In this document: piece after piece, positions 33,973-43,460 of the stretch
Numbering within the stretch: the first letter of the stretch is position 1
Layout of the letters: every line of letters begins with the position of its first letter
Source: Candidatus Zipacnadia bacterium
GTDB taxonomy: Bacteria; Armatimonadota; Zipacnadia; Zipacnadales; UBA5352
Length of the DNA: 64,000 nucleotides
Reading direction: 5' to 3'
Assembly: GCA_029821735.1 (NCBI GenBank)
Contig: JALGSU010000021.1
Location: 166,333-230,332 of the forward strand
Notes under the pieces: generated by a model
Database searches by the model: none
Told to the model about the DNA's origin: nothing
Seen by the model: only the letters and a program-made list of their open reading frames with translations
Made by a program: the position numbers and the translations under genes

Positions 33973-36900
33973 CCAGCGTCTGGCGCTGATACATCCACTC
34001 CAGCGTGTACCGTCCGCTGTCCGTCCCGTCCCACCACCGGTACAGCTGCAGCAGCGAGGGATCGGTCGTGATCTGCAGGCGCGAGCCAGACGGGTCCCCC
34101 AGCGCAAACGATGTGCCGGTGAGCGTCTGAGATGCCGTCGCCTTGACCAGTTCTTGCTGATCGGCCGGGACGTCGGCCATGCTTGCCCATATCTCGCGCG
34201 GCTGCCCCTCACCACTGAAGACCTGATCGCCCTCGGCCGTGGCGAGCTGCAGCGCGGGCCTCGGACCGGTCGCGAAGCAGTTGTGGGACCAGTAGCTGAA
34301 CTCGAGGATATCCGGCGACTCGTTGCGCAGCGTGACCCGCACCGTCACCCCCGGCTTCTCCTCGCCGATCGTGTATGATTTCTCCAGCACCAACCCGCCA
34401 ACTGCCCAGTGGGTGAGAGCGCGCCGGAACACGACCACCGCTTGCCCGCCCGCAATCTCCCGGTGGGCCAACTCATACTCGCTGCTTCCTTCATTCGCGG
34501 CGCGGGCACCCTCCGGCCACCAGAACCGGTCCACACAGGCGCCGCCGTCGTCGAACCGTGATATCAGGTCCTGCTCGTGCCCCTTCACCTTCCACGACCA
34601 CAGGTTCCCTGACGGGCCGATCCCCAGTTCCTGATTCGGCGATGCCAGCCGCACCTCCGCGCTCCCATCTCCGTCCATGTCCGCCCACGATATCTCCAGG
34701 TTCCCCTCGCGTAAGACGGCGATGTCTCCGGCCGCAGCCGCTTCCGCCTGGCGCGCTTCGAAGCGTTCGCGCACGTCGCTTTCGCGCACCTGCCCGCTGA
34801 TGCCCCCCGCCGGTTCGCTCTTCGAAGCCACTAGCATACCCAGCGACGACGCCGGCACCTCGTAGAGCATGCCCGCGGCCAGTTGCGCCGCGCTCCACGT
34901 CTGTCCCTCGGCGGGAACGAGCGCCTCGCGGGTCACCGGATCATACAGGAACCAGCCATCGCCCTTGGCGTCAGCGATGCGCACCTGCACCGTCGCCGGC
35001 TTGTCCAGATGCATGTTGCATGCTGAGACGAGCGTGTCGTCGCCACGCCGATGCGAATACCACAGCGCGTACTTCTCCCACTGTGGCGCGGTGAGCGTGA
35101 TCTGCCCGGCACCAGTCTCGATCGCAGCCTCCACCTCGGGCAGCGGGTCCACCGACACTGCCGCTGGATCGGCCTCGCCGCTTTGCACGAACGCCTCCAC
35201 GGTGGTCACATCGCGCATCGCATGGCTGACTTCCCACACGTACTCCATGTCAAAGCCCCGCCGCAGGTCCGGCCAGTGCGAGCAGCCGATGCAGCCCTGC
35301 AAAGCCGAGGAGACGTAGTCGAAGTAGACTGCCCGCGGCGTCTTCGAGGCGAGCCAGTGAGCGTCGGCCACCATGCCCGTGCAGGTCATCGGCAGGATTG
35401 CCGCGCCCGGAAGATACTCGGTCATGCTCTCGACATTCCGCGCGAATCCCATCGCCGAACTCGTGTAGATCATCGGCAGATAGACCAGATTCGGGATGTC
35501 GCTATAGGCCCGATAGTCGACGTGCCTCTCTGGCGGCATCCCCGAGCCCTGGCAGATGGCGATAGTCAGGTCTGGTCGCGACGCATGCACATACTTCGCC
35601 CACAGGCGCATGACTTCGGCCAGTTGCCAGGTCCGGAACGCGAGGAAATCCTCGCGCAGTTCGCCCTTGAGACGCTCCTCGCTGAGGGTCGCCGCGTCCA
35701 GCCCCTTGCTCTGCGCGAAAGCCGCAACCGTCCCCGGCTCATTCCACAGCGGATTGCGCACTGCGTTCGCCGGTTCCCAGTCCCAGAACACTCCGTCAAC
35801 TTGCGGCGCCATGCGCGCGTAGTAGCCCTCGTCCAGGCCGAAGAACGCATCCGGATCCGCGATGATCCGCGTCTCCCAGCCCTTCGTCCGCATCGGTTTG
35901 AGGTATACGTAGGGCACGTTCGCCCACAGCTTGCCGCCGTCCGCCCGCAGTCGATCCGTCACGTATTTCCGCCAGCCGGTGGGCTCCTCTGACGCCAGAT
36001 ACGTGTTCACACCTATCGAGCGGATCATGTCGTACACGTCGTCCCACAGGTTCTCGGGAACAGCTTTGAAAAGCCCCCAGCAGAAGAGGTTCTGGTAACC
36101 GGTGGGCCGGGGACCCTCAGGCAGCGCCGGTAGAACCCGCACTCGTGCCTGCTTCTCCGGCAGTTCCTCTCCGCCCACGATGGGGCGGTAGAATATGTTC
36201 CCTTCGTCGGGCATCTCGGCGGTGTCGAGCCACACGGTCACCGCGCAGTGTGACACCCCCGGCTTCAGACCCGCCAGCGTCTCGTCGGTGATGGGCACGC
36301 GCAGTCTCGTGTACTGGGCGCCATCACGCTCGATCGCCTCGCCCGGCTCCAGCAGATCGAAGCTGCCCGCTCCCGCGGGCAGGTCGAGGACCATCTCAAC
36401 GTCTCCTCCGATCGCGGCCCGGTTGCCCGAGAGCATCAGGTGCGCGAAATTCGGCGCCTCCCGCACCAGAGTGAGCGTGTTGTTGCGCCCATATTCAGTT
36501 GGGTACATGTGCACCACGAGCGGGTCCGTCATCTGCGTGAGGGACAGGTCGTCGTAGTAGACGGCTCCCACGCCGCTGCTGCGCAGCAGGATGACCACCT
36601 GTTTGGCCCCGGGCTTCAGGTTCAAGTCATGCTCAAACGGCGTCCACTCGTCAGCCTGATCGAGATTCCTGTAAATCTTGTCCTGTGTCGGTGTGCTCGC
36701 GTCCACGTATGGCTCGCTGTACACCAGGACCTGTATCTGCGCACGCGAATCGCCACCGGTCTTACCCCACCCCTTGAGCTTATACACTCCCTCAGCCACA
36801 TCGATCGGCTTGGTCAGCAGTACGCCTCGCACACGTTCCTCACCGGCATTTGCCACGCCGGTGATACAAGCGGCATACTCTCCCTCGTGTGCGTCAGTGG

Positions 36901-37108
36901 ACCACTCCAGCCTCGCTTCCGACGGTTTCGAGGACCATGTCGCGAAGCCCCACTTCGCCTCCGCCCGCCCCTCCAGTTCAAAATCACCATTGGCCAACAG
37001 GTTTCCGGTGTCCGCCGCAACGGCCATCGGCGGTTGGCAGCCCGTCAGAATCGCGAAACCCATCAGTAGCCCGCACACCATCAGCACTCCTGTGCCACGC
37101 ATCCTCAT
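33926..37108 (-). CDS. Large secreted lipoprotein, glycoside-hydrolase-like, with N-terminal CBM
   Basis: The 1060-residue protein has a lipobox (ILTGC, Cys about 24), so it should be surface- or membrane-anchored. A jelly-roll carbohydrate-binding-like domain spans about 35-195 (NLLANGDFELEGR to AVYYDDLSL), and a beta-sandwich follows to about 310. A TIM-barrel-like segment spans 330-650 (YDMIRSIGVNTYLAS, VDGVFWDWEPAN, RPDLTIAICQGSG). The C-terminus is beta-rich and mutarotase-like (WADMDGDGSAEVRLAS, NLWSWKVKG). The acidic FWDWEP could hold a catalytic carboxylate. I cannot name a GH family. It ends the long carbohydrate unit at the terminator. Confidence 0.85.
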   Translation of the reverse strand: MRMRGTGVLMVCGLLMGFAILTGCQPPMAVAADTGNLLANGDFELEGRAEAKWGFATWSSKPSEARLEWSTDAHEGEYAACITGVANAGEERVRGVLLTKPIDVAEGVYKLKGWGKTGGDSRAQIQVLVYSEPYVDASTPTQDKIYRNLDQADEWTPFEHDLNLKPGAKQVVILLRSSGVGAVYYDDLSLTQMTDPLVVHMYPTEYGRNNTLTLVREAPNFAHLMLSGNRAAIGGDVEMVLDLPAGAGSFDLLEPGEAIERDGAQYTRLRVPITDETLAGLKPGVSHCAVTVWLDTAEMPDEGNIFYRPIVGGEELPEKQARVRVLPALPEGPRPTGYQNLFCWGLFKAVPENLWDDVYDMIRSIGVNTYLASEEPTGWRKYVTDRLRADGGKLWANVPYVYLKPMRTKGWETRIIADPDAFFGLDEGYYARMAPQVDGVFWDWEPANAVRNPLWNEPGTVAAFAQSKGLDAATLSEERLKGELREDFLAFRTWQLAEVMRLWAKYVHASRPDLTIAICQGSGMPPERHVDYRAYSDIPNLVYLPMIYTSSAMGFARNVESMTEYLPGAAILPMTCTGMVADAHWLASKTPRAVYFDYVSSALQGCIGCSHWPDLRRGFDMEYVWEVSHAMRDVTTVEAFVQSGEADPAAVSVDPLPEVEAAIETGAGQITLTAPQWEKYALWYSHRRGDDTLVSACNMHLDKPATVQVRIADAKGDGWFLYDPVTREALVPAEGQTWSAAQLAAGMLYEVPASSLGMLVASKSEPAGGISGQVRESDVRERFEARQAEAAAAGDIAVLREGNLEISWADMDGDGSAEVRLASPNQELGIGPSGNLWSWKVKGHEQDLISRFDDGGACVDRFWWPEGARAANEGSSEYELAHREIAGGQAVVVFRRALTHWAVGGLVLEKSYTIGEEKPGVTVRVTLRNESPDILEFSYWSHNCFATGPRPALQLATAEGDQVFSGEGQPREIWASMADVPADQQELVKATASQTLTGTSFALGDPSGSRLQITTDPSLLQLYRWWDGTDSGRYTLEWMYQRQTLVTGTSWATQFELGWE

Positions 37109-37141
37109 CGGTATACCTCCGTTGAAATGGGTTCCGCTAGA

Positions 37142-38068
37142 TCAATCCACACAGGCTGCGACCGTGCGCCGTCGCGCCAGTGCCAGCCCGGCCAGCACTA
37201 CTACCGTCCCGATAATCTGCATCACGCTCGGGCGCTCTCCCAGCCACACCGCCGCGGTGACCATTGCCACCACCGGCACGATGTACTGATACACTGCCAC
37301 GCGCGCCGAGCTGGTGCGAGAGATGCGCCAGTACCACGCCGTGAACCCGAAGACCCCTGCCAGCAGCACCAGCCAGCCCAGGCAGAACCATGACACCGGC
37401 TGCAGATGTGCCCAGTCCACCGCCACCATCTCATGCCACCCGAAGGGCACCACGATCAGAGCCCCGAACATGTAGGTGAACGTGACGACTTTCAGCGACC
37501 CGTACTTCTCCATAAGGCCCTTGCTGATCACCATGAAGAGCGCGTAGCCCACCGATGAACCGAGCATCAGCAGGTCGCCGGTGATGCGCGTCTCCGGCAG
37601 ATGGGCGGCGCCCGCCCCGCCCATGATGACCATCCCGACACCCACGAATGCCGCGCCCACCCCGAGCCAGTTCGCACCGGAGATCGCCTCCGCGCCGATG
37701 ACCGCCACCATGATGGCCACGAACACTGGCGCGGTGGAGAACAGCAGCGAGCCCTCGCCAGCCGCGGTCAGATTGAGCCCCAGCACGAAGGTCAATTGCT
37801 GGGTGCCCATCACCAGCGCACCCGCCAGGAACAGGGGCAGCCACATGCCGCGCGGATTGTTGCGCAGCCGACCCGTGACCCCGAGAACCACCAGCAACAG
37901 TAAGGTGATGGACACAAACCGGACCGCGAGCAGGCCTTCGGGCGGGATGACCTCCATCAGCCGCTTGTAGACTGGGAAGTTCCCGCCCCAGATGATCGCG
38001 ACCACCAGCAGTACAGGATCAAGAATCGGCTCGTGCCTGCGGCTGTTCACCGCGGGATCGTCCGTCAT
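37142..38068 (-). CDS. EamA/DMT-family transporter
   Basis: The 308-residue protein has about ten membrane segments in two EamA repeats. The first begins LVVAIIWGGNFPVYKRLM and ends GVGMVIMGGAG. The second begins DLLMLGSSVGYALFMVISKG and ends IIGTVVVLAGLALARR. The family covers exporters of amino acids and metabolites and some sugar-related carriers. It is embedded between hydrolase genes (33 bp from the lipoprotein, 55 bp from the GHL10 lipoprotein), so carriage of the released sugar or a by-product is plausible but unproven. Confidence 0.92.
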   Translation of the reverse strand: MTDDPAVNSRRHEPILDPVLLVVAIIWGGNFPVYKRLMEVIPPEGLLAVRFVSITLLLLVVLGVTGRLRNNPRGMWLPLFLAGALVMGTQQLTFVLGLNLTAAGEGSLLFSTAPVFVAIMVAVIGAEAISGANWLGVGAAFVGVGMVIMGGAGAAHLPETRITGDLLMLGSSVGYALFMVISKGLMEKYGSLKVVTFTYMFGALIVVPFGWHEMVAVDWAHLQPVSWFCLGWLVLLAGVFGFTAWYWRISRTSSARVAVYQYIVPVVAMVTAAVWLGERPSVMQIIGTVVVLAGLALARRRTVAACVD

Positions 38069-38123
38069 GTGCAGCTTCCTTCTCTCAGGAGAAACGGGCG
38101 CGTGGGCCGCCCGTTCAGTCGTC

Positions 38124-39554
38124 TCAGGGGCGCCCGTCGCCGATCAGCACGGTGTCTCGTATCGGGCCGAGCAGCGTCTCGGGCACGTCCGTCGGCGGAA
38201 TGATCGCGAAGAGCGTGAAGCCCCCCGCTCCCAGCCGCCGGGTCACATTGATCTGCGCCGCCAGTTGCTCCGGGTAGTCCATCCCAAACTTCATCGTGGC
38301 TGCGCCGATCCCCGGCCACACCTGCGCCGGCCCCGCAACCTGCAGGGCTGCCGTCGCCAGATCCTCGAACTCATGCGCGTCCAGCGTGTAGTCCATCGGG
38401 CAGACCGCGTCCACCAAGCCCTCTGCGCACCAGCTTGGCCAGTCCTGCCCGCGCGTCACCCGCGCCTGCCACGGCTGGCGGTACACAGCCGCCGATATGG
38501 TCACATCCGGTCGCAGTGCTCTGATCCGCGAGCTGATGTCGCGCACAATCGCGCTGATCTGCTCCTCGCGGAACTGCCGATAATCCTCAACCAGCGTGCC
38601 GCTGCCCGTCACGGCATTGGGCCATGGTCGCACGCTCTGGCCGGTCCGCGCTTCGAAAGCGGCGCGGCAGTTTGAGCAGAAGCATGCCATCTCATCCGGG
38701 TACCGGATGAAGTCATACTGAATGCCCGCGATATCGTAGTCGCGCACCAACTCCATCATGCCTGCGCGCACGATCGCCACGTTCTCGGGCACGCTTGGGC
38801 ATAGCCACGCCACCACGTCCCCGCTCGGCTTCCGCTGCCAGCGGTTCTCCCGGCGCAGTTCCCGCGCGAAGATACTGTCTGGCTGGCCGATGATCAGGCA
38901 GTTCACGTAGACGTGCGGCTCCAATCCATGCGCGCGAGCCGAGGCCAGGCAGCGCTCAAGCTGGTCAGCGCGTCCGAACGGGAGAACACTCAGCGGCCCC
39001 GCCTCCGAGTCGTAGTGGGCCGTCTCGCCCCGTCGCGCGCGGATGAATACAGTATTGAGCCCACCCGCAGCCATGCGCCCGAAGAGATCGTCCGGGTCTT
39101 CGATGGCATCCAGGTGGGTCCATGCCGCCCGGACCTCGCTTGCCGGCGCGGGCCGTTGGCGCTCAATGTGGGCGTAGAGCGTGAGTGTTTCAGTCTGCTG
39201 ACCGTCCGTCGTGTCCCACGTTACCGAACAGGCGATGCCCCGGTTCCCGCTCTCGCCTTCAGGCACCGGCAGTCGCACATGCGCCCTGCCACGAACCCCG
39301 CCGGGCACGCGACTCATGGCGGCGCCGTCGATGGTTGCGGTGCCGCGGGCGCCACCGATCAAGTGCGCCTCACAGCGCACCTCGGCCGTCGTGATCGGTA
39401 CCACCGGATGGAACTCGACGATGGCCGCGCCGGGCGAGACCACAATGCTGCTGGCCAGGCTGGCGATGCCGCGTTCAGCGACGAAGCCTCCACCGCCGCC
39501 CCCGCAGCCGGCGATCATAAGCGTCGCAGCCAAGATGCCTGCCAGTCGCATCAT
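38124..39554 (-). CDS. GHL10-type glycoside hydrolase lipoprotein
   Basis: The 476-residue protein has a lipobox LMIAGC followed by a glycine linker. An immunoglobulin-like domain at about 30-135 precedes a GHL10/DUF187 TIM barrel that starts EVRAAWTHLDAIEDPDDLF and includes LEPHVYVNCLIIGQP, YDIAGIQYDFIRYPDE followed by FCSNCRAAF, VTISAAVYRQ and VDAVCPMDYTLD. The Asp in QYDFIRYP is where the family places its putative catalytic residue. The ATG overlaps the stop of the related upstream gene by 4 bp. Confidence 0.9.
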   Translation of the reverse strand: MMRLAGILAATLMIAGCGGGGGGFVAERGIASLASSIVVSPGAAIVEFHPVVPITTAEVRCEAHLIGGARGTATIDGAAMSRVPGGVRGRAHVRLPVPEGESGNRGIACSVTWDTTDGQQTETLTLYAHIERQRPAPASEVRAAWTHLDAIEDPDDLFGRMAAGGLNTVFIRARRGETAHYDSEAGPLSVLPFGRADQLERCLASARAHGLEPHVYVNCLIIGQPDSIFARELRRENRWQRKPSGDVVAWLCPSVPENVAIVRAGMMELVRDYDIAGIQYDFIRYPDEMACFCSNCRAAFEARTGQSVRPWPNAVTGSGTLVEDYRQFREEQISAIVRDISSRIRALRPDVTISAAVYRQPWQARVTRGQDWPSWCAEGLVDAVCPMDYTLDAHEFEDLATAALQVAGPAQVWPGIGAATMKFGMDYPEQLAAQINVTRRLGAGGFTLFAIIPPTDVPETLLGPIRDTVLIGDGRP

Positions 39555-40960
39555 TCGCGCCCGTCACCTGCCAGCACGCTCTCACGCAGCGGGATCAGGA
39601 TGGTCTCGGGGACGTCCGTCTTCGGCGTCACGCAGAACATCGCGAAGCCCGGGAGCCCCAGCCGCCTGACGATATTGATTTTGGCTGCCATCTCCTCCGG
39701 ATAGCGCATCACACCGTTGCCTGACCGCACGCCGATGCCCGCGTAGATCGGCACCGTGCCCTCGATGGCCTCCATGATGACGCCCAGCAACTGCTCGTAA
39801 GCCGCGGTATCGTAGACGTACGACATCGGACACAGCGCATCGATCAGGCCCTCGTGGGCCCACTCCGCCCAGGCCTGCCCGACCGTGTGGCGCGCCTTCT
39901 CCGGCGCCATAGCGAACACCGCCGCCGTGATTTCCACATTCGGGTTCACTTCGCGGATCGCCGCCGAGGTGATGCGCACTGCGTTGGTGATGTGGTCACA
40001 GCGCGCGTCAGTGTACTGCTCGTACAGCTCGCCGCCCTCGACCACATCAGTCGGCCAGTTCGCGACCGCATGTCCGATGCGCTCCTCGAATCTGGCCCGA
40101 CAGCGTTCGCAGAAGCAGCCCTGTGAGTTCGGGAACCGGATGAAGTCATACTGAACGCCCGCCAGGTCATAGTCCTCCGCTAACTCCACCATCGCGTCTC
40201 GCACCAGTTCCACGTTGCGCGGGTCCGACGGGCACAACCAGTCGATGTCCTCGCCCTTCGGGTTCTTCTGCCAGCGACCTTCGGCGAGCAATTGCTGGGC
40301 AAACTCGCTGTCCTTGCTGCCGATCGGGAAGTTGTTCACGTAGCAGTGCACGTCGATGCCATGCTCGGCGGTCGCGGCCAGTGTTTCGGCCATGAAGTTC
40401 TCGTTCTCGAAAGGCAGCTTCACGACCGGTCCCATCGCCGAATCGAAGTATGCGGTCTCACCCCGCCGCACCCGCATGATCGCCGCGTTCAGGCCGCCAG
40501 CCGCCATCCGCGAGAAGATATCGTCGGCGTCCTCGATAGCATGACTGTGTGTCCACGCCGCCCGGACCTCAGTCTCGGGGGGCTCTATCATAGGCTCGAT
40601 GCGCACTGCGAACTCGCGCTCGATCATCTTCTGCTCGCCGTCGTCATCGTAGCGCACCGAGCACGTCACCGTGTCTGCGCCCTCGACTCCGGCCGCAACT
40701 GGCAGCACGATCTGCGCGTTGCCCTGCACCCACGGTTCATTGCCTACTGGCTTGAGGCCCTCGCCCTCGATTGTCGCGCTCGCGGCTTCACCCGCGCCCA
40801 GCCTCGCCTCGCAGATGACCGACGCCACACCGGCGGGCACCATCGGCGTGAACACCGCGCGCAGCGTCCCCGGCGAAAGCCCGATGTCGCAGGCTATCTT
40901 GCAGATATTGAGCTGGCGCGGTCCGATGAACTGCTCTCGGGCGATGTTCGAGATGCGCAC
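39551..40960 (-). CDS. GHL10-type glycoside hydrolase, catalytic part (frameshifted)
   Basis: The 469 residues contain the same Ig-like plus GHL10 barrel as the next gene: EVRAAWTHSHAIEDADDIF, GIDVHCYVNNFPIG, YDLAGVQYDFIRFPNS, FCERCRARF, VEITAAVFAM and IDALCPMSYVYD. The first residues (VRISNIAREQF) are the end of a LamG domain, not a natural N-terminus. The gene really begins at 41476 and is broken twice. It and the lipoprotein gene downstream are recent-looking paralogues, one lipid-anchored and one with a lectin domain. Confidence 0.88.
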   Translation of the reverse strand: MRISNIAREQFIGPRQLNICKIACDIGLSPGTLRAVFTPMVPAGVASVICEARLGAGEAASATIEGEGLKPVGNEPWVQGNAQIVLPVAAGVEGADTVTCSVRYDDDGEQKMIEREFAVRIEPMIEPPETEVRAAWTHSHAIEDADDIFSRMAAGGLNAAIMRVRRGETAYFDSAMGPVVKLPFENENFMAETLAATAEHGIDVHCYVNNFPIGSKDSEFAQQLLAEGRWQKNPKGEDIDWLCPSDPRNVELVRDAMVELAEDYDLAGVQYDFIRFPNSQGCFCERCRARFEERIGHAVANWPTDVVEGGELYEQYTDARCDHITNAVRITSAAIREVNPNVEITAAVFAMAPEKARHTVGQAWAEWAHEGLIDALCPMSYVYDTAAYEQLLGVIMEAIEGTVPIYAGIGVRSGNGVMRYPEEMAAKINIVRRLGLPGFAMFCVTPKTDVPETILIPLRESVLAGDGRE

Positions 40961-41232
40961 TTCGTCGGGTTTCCGCCGACGTTGATCGGCCCGGTCATCT
41001 TGACGCTGGTCTCCATGACACCGTTGACGAAGATGCGGGCGCGCTTGCCATCATAGGTCACCGCGACGTGCATCCACTGATGCGGGACGCATGGGGACTT
41101 CGCGCTCAGCACCCGTTTGGCGTCAGGAACGCTCTCGCCACCCGGGCCGTAGACATGGCCCTGTCCGGAACCATACCTCGATGGTGAGTTGGTCCATGCC
41201 CTGCAGTAGTGCACGGTCGCCCTCGATACCAA
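40894..41232 (-). pseudogene. Middle fragment (LamG domain) of the GHL10 hydrolase
   Basis: The sensible part runs from GQGHVYGPGGES through SPCVPHQWMHVAVTYDGKRARIFVNGVMETS to INVGGNP. This is the middle of a concanavalin-like LamG domain. It links the frame of 41123-41476 (change near 41155-41170) to that of 39551-40960 (change near 40970). No start site fits it. Confidence 0.6.
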
Positions 41233-41476
41233 TCACCTGGTCCTGCCCGAGGCGCAGCGCGTTCCCGATGACCCCCTCGACCCGTTCGACCGGTCCCTGG
41301 CTCAGCGTCCCGTGCAGACCCAGCGGGCCCGAGTCGACGATCTGCTCGCCCTCGCCGTCAAAGTGGTAGAGCAGCAGCGTGTGCTCATCGGACGCGTATG
41401 GCTCGATCACCTGCGCACTTGCCCACCCACACAGCAACGCAGCCACCAGCAACGCCGTCGGCCTCACCATGGTCAT
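41123..41476 (-). CDS. N-terminal part (signal peptide and LamG start) of the GHL10 hydrolase (frameshifted)
   Basis: The start MTMVRPTALLVAALLCGWASA is a signal peptide, preceded by GAGGTGACGCG. YHFDGEGEQIVDSGPLGLHG and LTIEVWFR are the typical opening of a LamG lectin domain. The frame then leaves the domain and stops. The joined protein, through 40894-41232 and 39551-40960, would be about 640 residues: secreted, LamG, Ig-like, GHL10 barrel. Confidence 0.75.
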   Translation of the reverse strand: MTMVRPTALLVAALLCGWASAQVIEPYASDEHTLLLYHFDGEGEQIVDSGPLGLHGTLSQGPVERVEGVIGNALRLGQDQVIGIEGDRALLQGMDQLTIEVWFRTGPCLRPGWRERS

Positions 41477-41488
41477 CGCGTCACCTCA

Positions 41489-42409
41489 TCAGCCTATCGC
41501 TCTAAGCAATCCCGCCACAGCTTCATCGAAGTCTGCCGCGACTGTCGCGCCCTCGCCTGCGGTCAGCGCTGCTGCGTCAGTATCAGCGCCTGAGCCGTCC
41601 TTCGGGTTGGCCACCACCAGCGCTCGCGGCGCCGCCAGCCCGGCAATGTCAGGCATATCTGCCACTTTCAGGATGTTGCGCGGGAAGACCCAACTGGCCT
41701 GCACGAAGCCCTTCGAGCCTGCGTAGGACGTCAGCGGCTCCACGCTCACCGTCGCGCTGATGCGCTCGTCGAGCGCCGCCGCGTAGATCGCCAGCATGGC
41801 CGCCTCGTCCTCGCCCCACACCGCCACAGTATCTGACGTGGTGTCAGCTCGGTCCAGCAGGTAGTCTGCCGCTCGCATGACATCCCAGACCCGCCATCCC
41901 ATCATCGGGCGCCCCAGGTTGATGCCACGCTCGACTGCGGAGAACTCGCCCATCCCTCCGCCATCGGTCTCGCCCCGTCCTCGGAAGTCCATGGCCAGCA
42001 CCAGTGCGCCGCCCTGGCACAGTTCGAGCAGATCGCGGCGATGCACCACCGCGTCTTTGCCCTCCGCCAGCATGGTGATCACGCCGGTCCGCGCGCCCAT
42101 GAAGTTCGGGTCATACATCGCCAGCGCCGGGATGATGATTCCCGGCTCGCTCTCGAAGGTCACCTCGTGCATCTGCGCCTGTAGGCACGAGCGTCCTCCG
42201 GTCTCCGGCCACGGTCCGGGCAGCCCGCCGAACACATCTGCCACGATTGCCTTGCGCAGTTCCTGCGGCGATGCTCCCTGCTTCGCCGCCGACCCGGCGT
42301 ACACGCGCTCCGCTTCGAGCCCGTGCAGCGTTGCGCACGACTGCGCCTGCGCGTCCTGCAATCCCTCGCGGCCCTTGACCAGCAGCGCGTCGCTGCGCAC
42401 GTCCTCCAC
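41489..42409 (-). CDS. Tandem alpha/beta-hydrolase (acetyl-xylan-esterase-like), second domain (frameshifted)
   Basis: The 306 residues contain a second alpha/beta-hydrolase domain, with GIIIPALAMY, GALVLAMDFRGRGETDG, DVMRAADYLLDR, VAVWGEDEAAMLAIYAAAL and IAGLAAPRALVVANP. At the nucleophile position the elbow reads GEDEA in place of GxSxG, so this half may be catalytically inert. The true gene begins at 43443. The join near 42425-42440 restores GPVAGREEPYTWVEDV. No independent ribosome-binding site was seen at 42409. Confidence 0.8.
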   Translation of the reverse strand: MEDVRSDALLVKGREGLQDAQAQSCATLHGLEAERVYAGSAAKQGASPQELRKAIVADVFGGLPGPWPETGGRSCLQAQMHEVTFESEPGIIIPALAMYDPNFMGARTGVITMLAEGKDAVVHRRDLLELCQGGALVLAMDFRGRGETDGGGMGEFSAVERGINLGRPMMGWRVWDVMRAADYLLDRADTTSDTVAVWGEDEAAMLAIYAAALDERISATVSVEPLTSYAGSKGFVQASWVFPRNILKVADMPDIAGLAAPRALVVANPKDGSGADTDAAALTAGEGATVAADFDEAVAGLLRAIG

Positions 42410-43443
42410 CCACGTGTATGGCTCCTCGCGCCCGCGACGGGACCCTTCAGCCAGCGATCGAACCAGCGGTACACGCCCTCGCGGAACTTCTGCGTGTAGG
42501 CGTGCCCGTCATACACCGCGTGGATGTCAACGCTCTCGGGGTTATACAGATCGAAGATCCGATGCGCTCGATCAAGCGCCTGCCTCGCGCGCAGGATCGG
42601 GAAGCCACCGTCGAGGATCGCGTTCACCAACAACAGCCCGCAGCGCCCGGCCATCAGCCCGAGCACATGTGGCTGGTCGGCATACGCGACCACGCCCGGC
42701 ACCGTCTCACAGTTGCAGTGGGCTTTGCGGAAGTAGTCGGCGTAGATATCCACCGAGCACACTGGAGCGGAGGCCTTGACGCGCTCGTCGATCGCGGAGA
42801 AGTAAGTGGTCTGATTGCCACCACCCGAAGCTCCCGTGCAGCCGATTCGGTCGGCGTCCACTTCCTCGCGCCCGCACAGGTAATCCAGCGCTCGCATGTT
42901 ATCGTACAGATGCAGCCCGGCCAGCGTCATGCCGGTCGTCATCAGATACCAGGTGTCTCGATGGTCCTGATACGCCCGCTCGTCATACCCCACCATGTCC
43001 AGGCTCAGCGCCACATATCCGCGCCGCGCGAAGTTGATGCAGCGCCGCTGCACATGCACCGAACGCTTGCCGGTCGCCCAGTGCCCGTGCGGGCAGATGA
43101 CCCCCGGCAGCGGCCCGTCCTGTTCGTCGGGCACGTAGATGTTCGCCGCGATATACCACCCCGGGCGACTCTCCAGCCGCCACTTCTCGATGCGGAAGCC
43201 GTCGCGCTGCAGCGTGCCACAATCCACCGGCGCGAGGTCGCACGCCTCCTCCGGGAATCCGCCCATCGACTCGATGAGCTTCGCGCGGATGCCGCCACGC
43301 TGGGCCTCCCACTCCTCGCGGCTGGCGGGGTACTCGTAGCTCTCCAGCATCTCGTCGCCGATGTAGGCGAAGTGGTCCTCGAGCATCTTCGCATGCACCT
43401 GCGGCAGCACATTCAGATCAAAGGGCTTGTCGAGCTTCGGCAT
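42160..43443 (-). CDS. Tandem alpha/beta-hydrolase (acetyl-xylan-esterase-like), first domain (frameshifted)
   Basis: The first domain has the acetyl-xylan-esterase-like features PGVICPHGHW, YVALSLDMVGYDER, RALDYLCGREEVDADRIGCTGASGGGNQT (nucleophile elbow GASGG) and a likely His in YDGHAYTQKFRE. After about residue 335 (LKGPVAGA) the frame degenerates into arginine-rich sequence and the coherent protein continues in 41489-42409. The joined length is about 650 residues. The ATG at 43443 has AGGAGG 6 nt upstream. There is no signal peptide, so deacetylation may be intracellular. Confidence 0.88.
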   Translation of the reverse strand: MPKLDKPFDLNVLPQVHAKMLEDHFAYIGDEMLESYEYPASREEWEAQRGGIRAKLIESMGGFPEEACDLAPVDCGTLQRDGFRIEKWRLESRPGWYIAANIYVPDEQDGPLPGVICPHGHWATGKRSVHVQRRCINFARRGYVALSLDMVGYDERAYQDHRDTWYLMTTGMTLAGLHLYDNMRALDYLCGREEVDADRIGCTGASGGGNQTTYFSAIDERVKASAPVCSVDIYADYFRKAHCNCETVPGVVAYADQPHVLGLMAGRCGLLLVNAILDGGFPILRARQALDRAHRIFDLYNPESVDIHAVYDGHAYTQKFREGVYRWFDRWLKGPVAGARSHTRGWRTCAATRCWSRAARDCRTRRRSRAQRCTGSKRSACTPGRRRSREHRRRNCARQSWQMCSAGCPDRGRRPEDARAYRRRCTR

Positions 43444-43460
43444 CGTGTTCCTCCTGGCCA

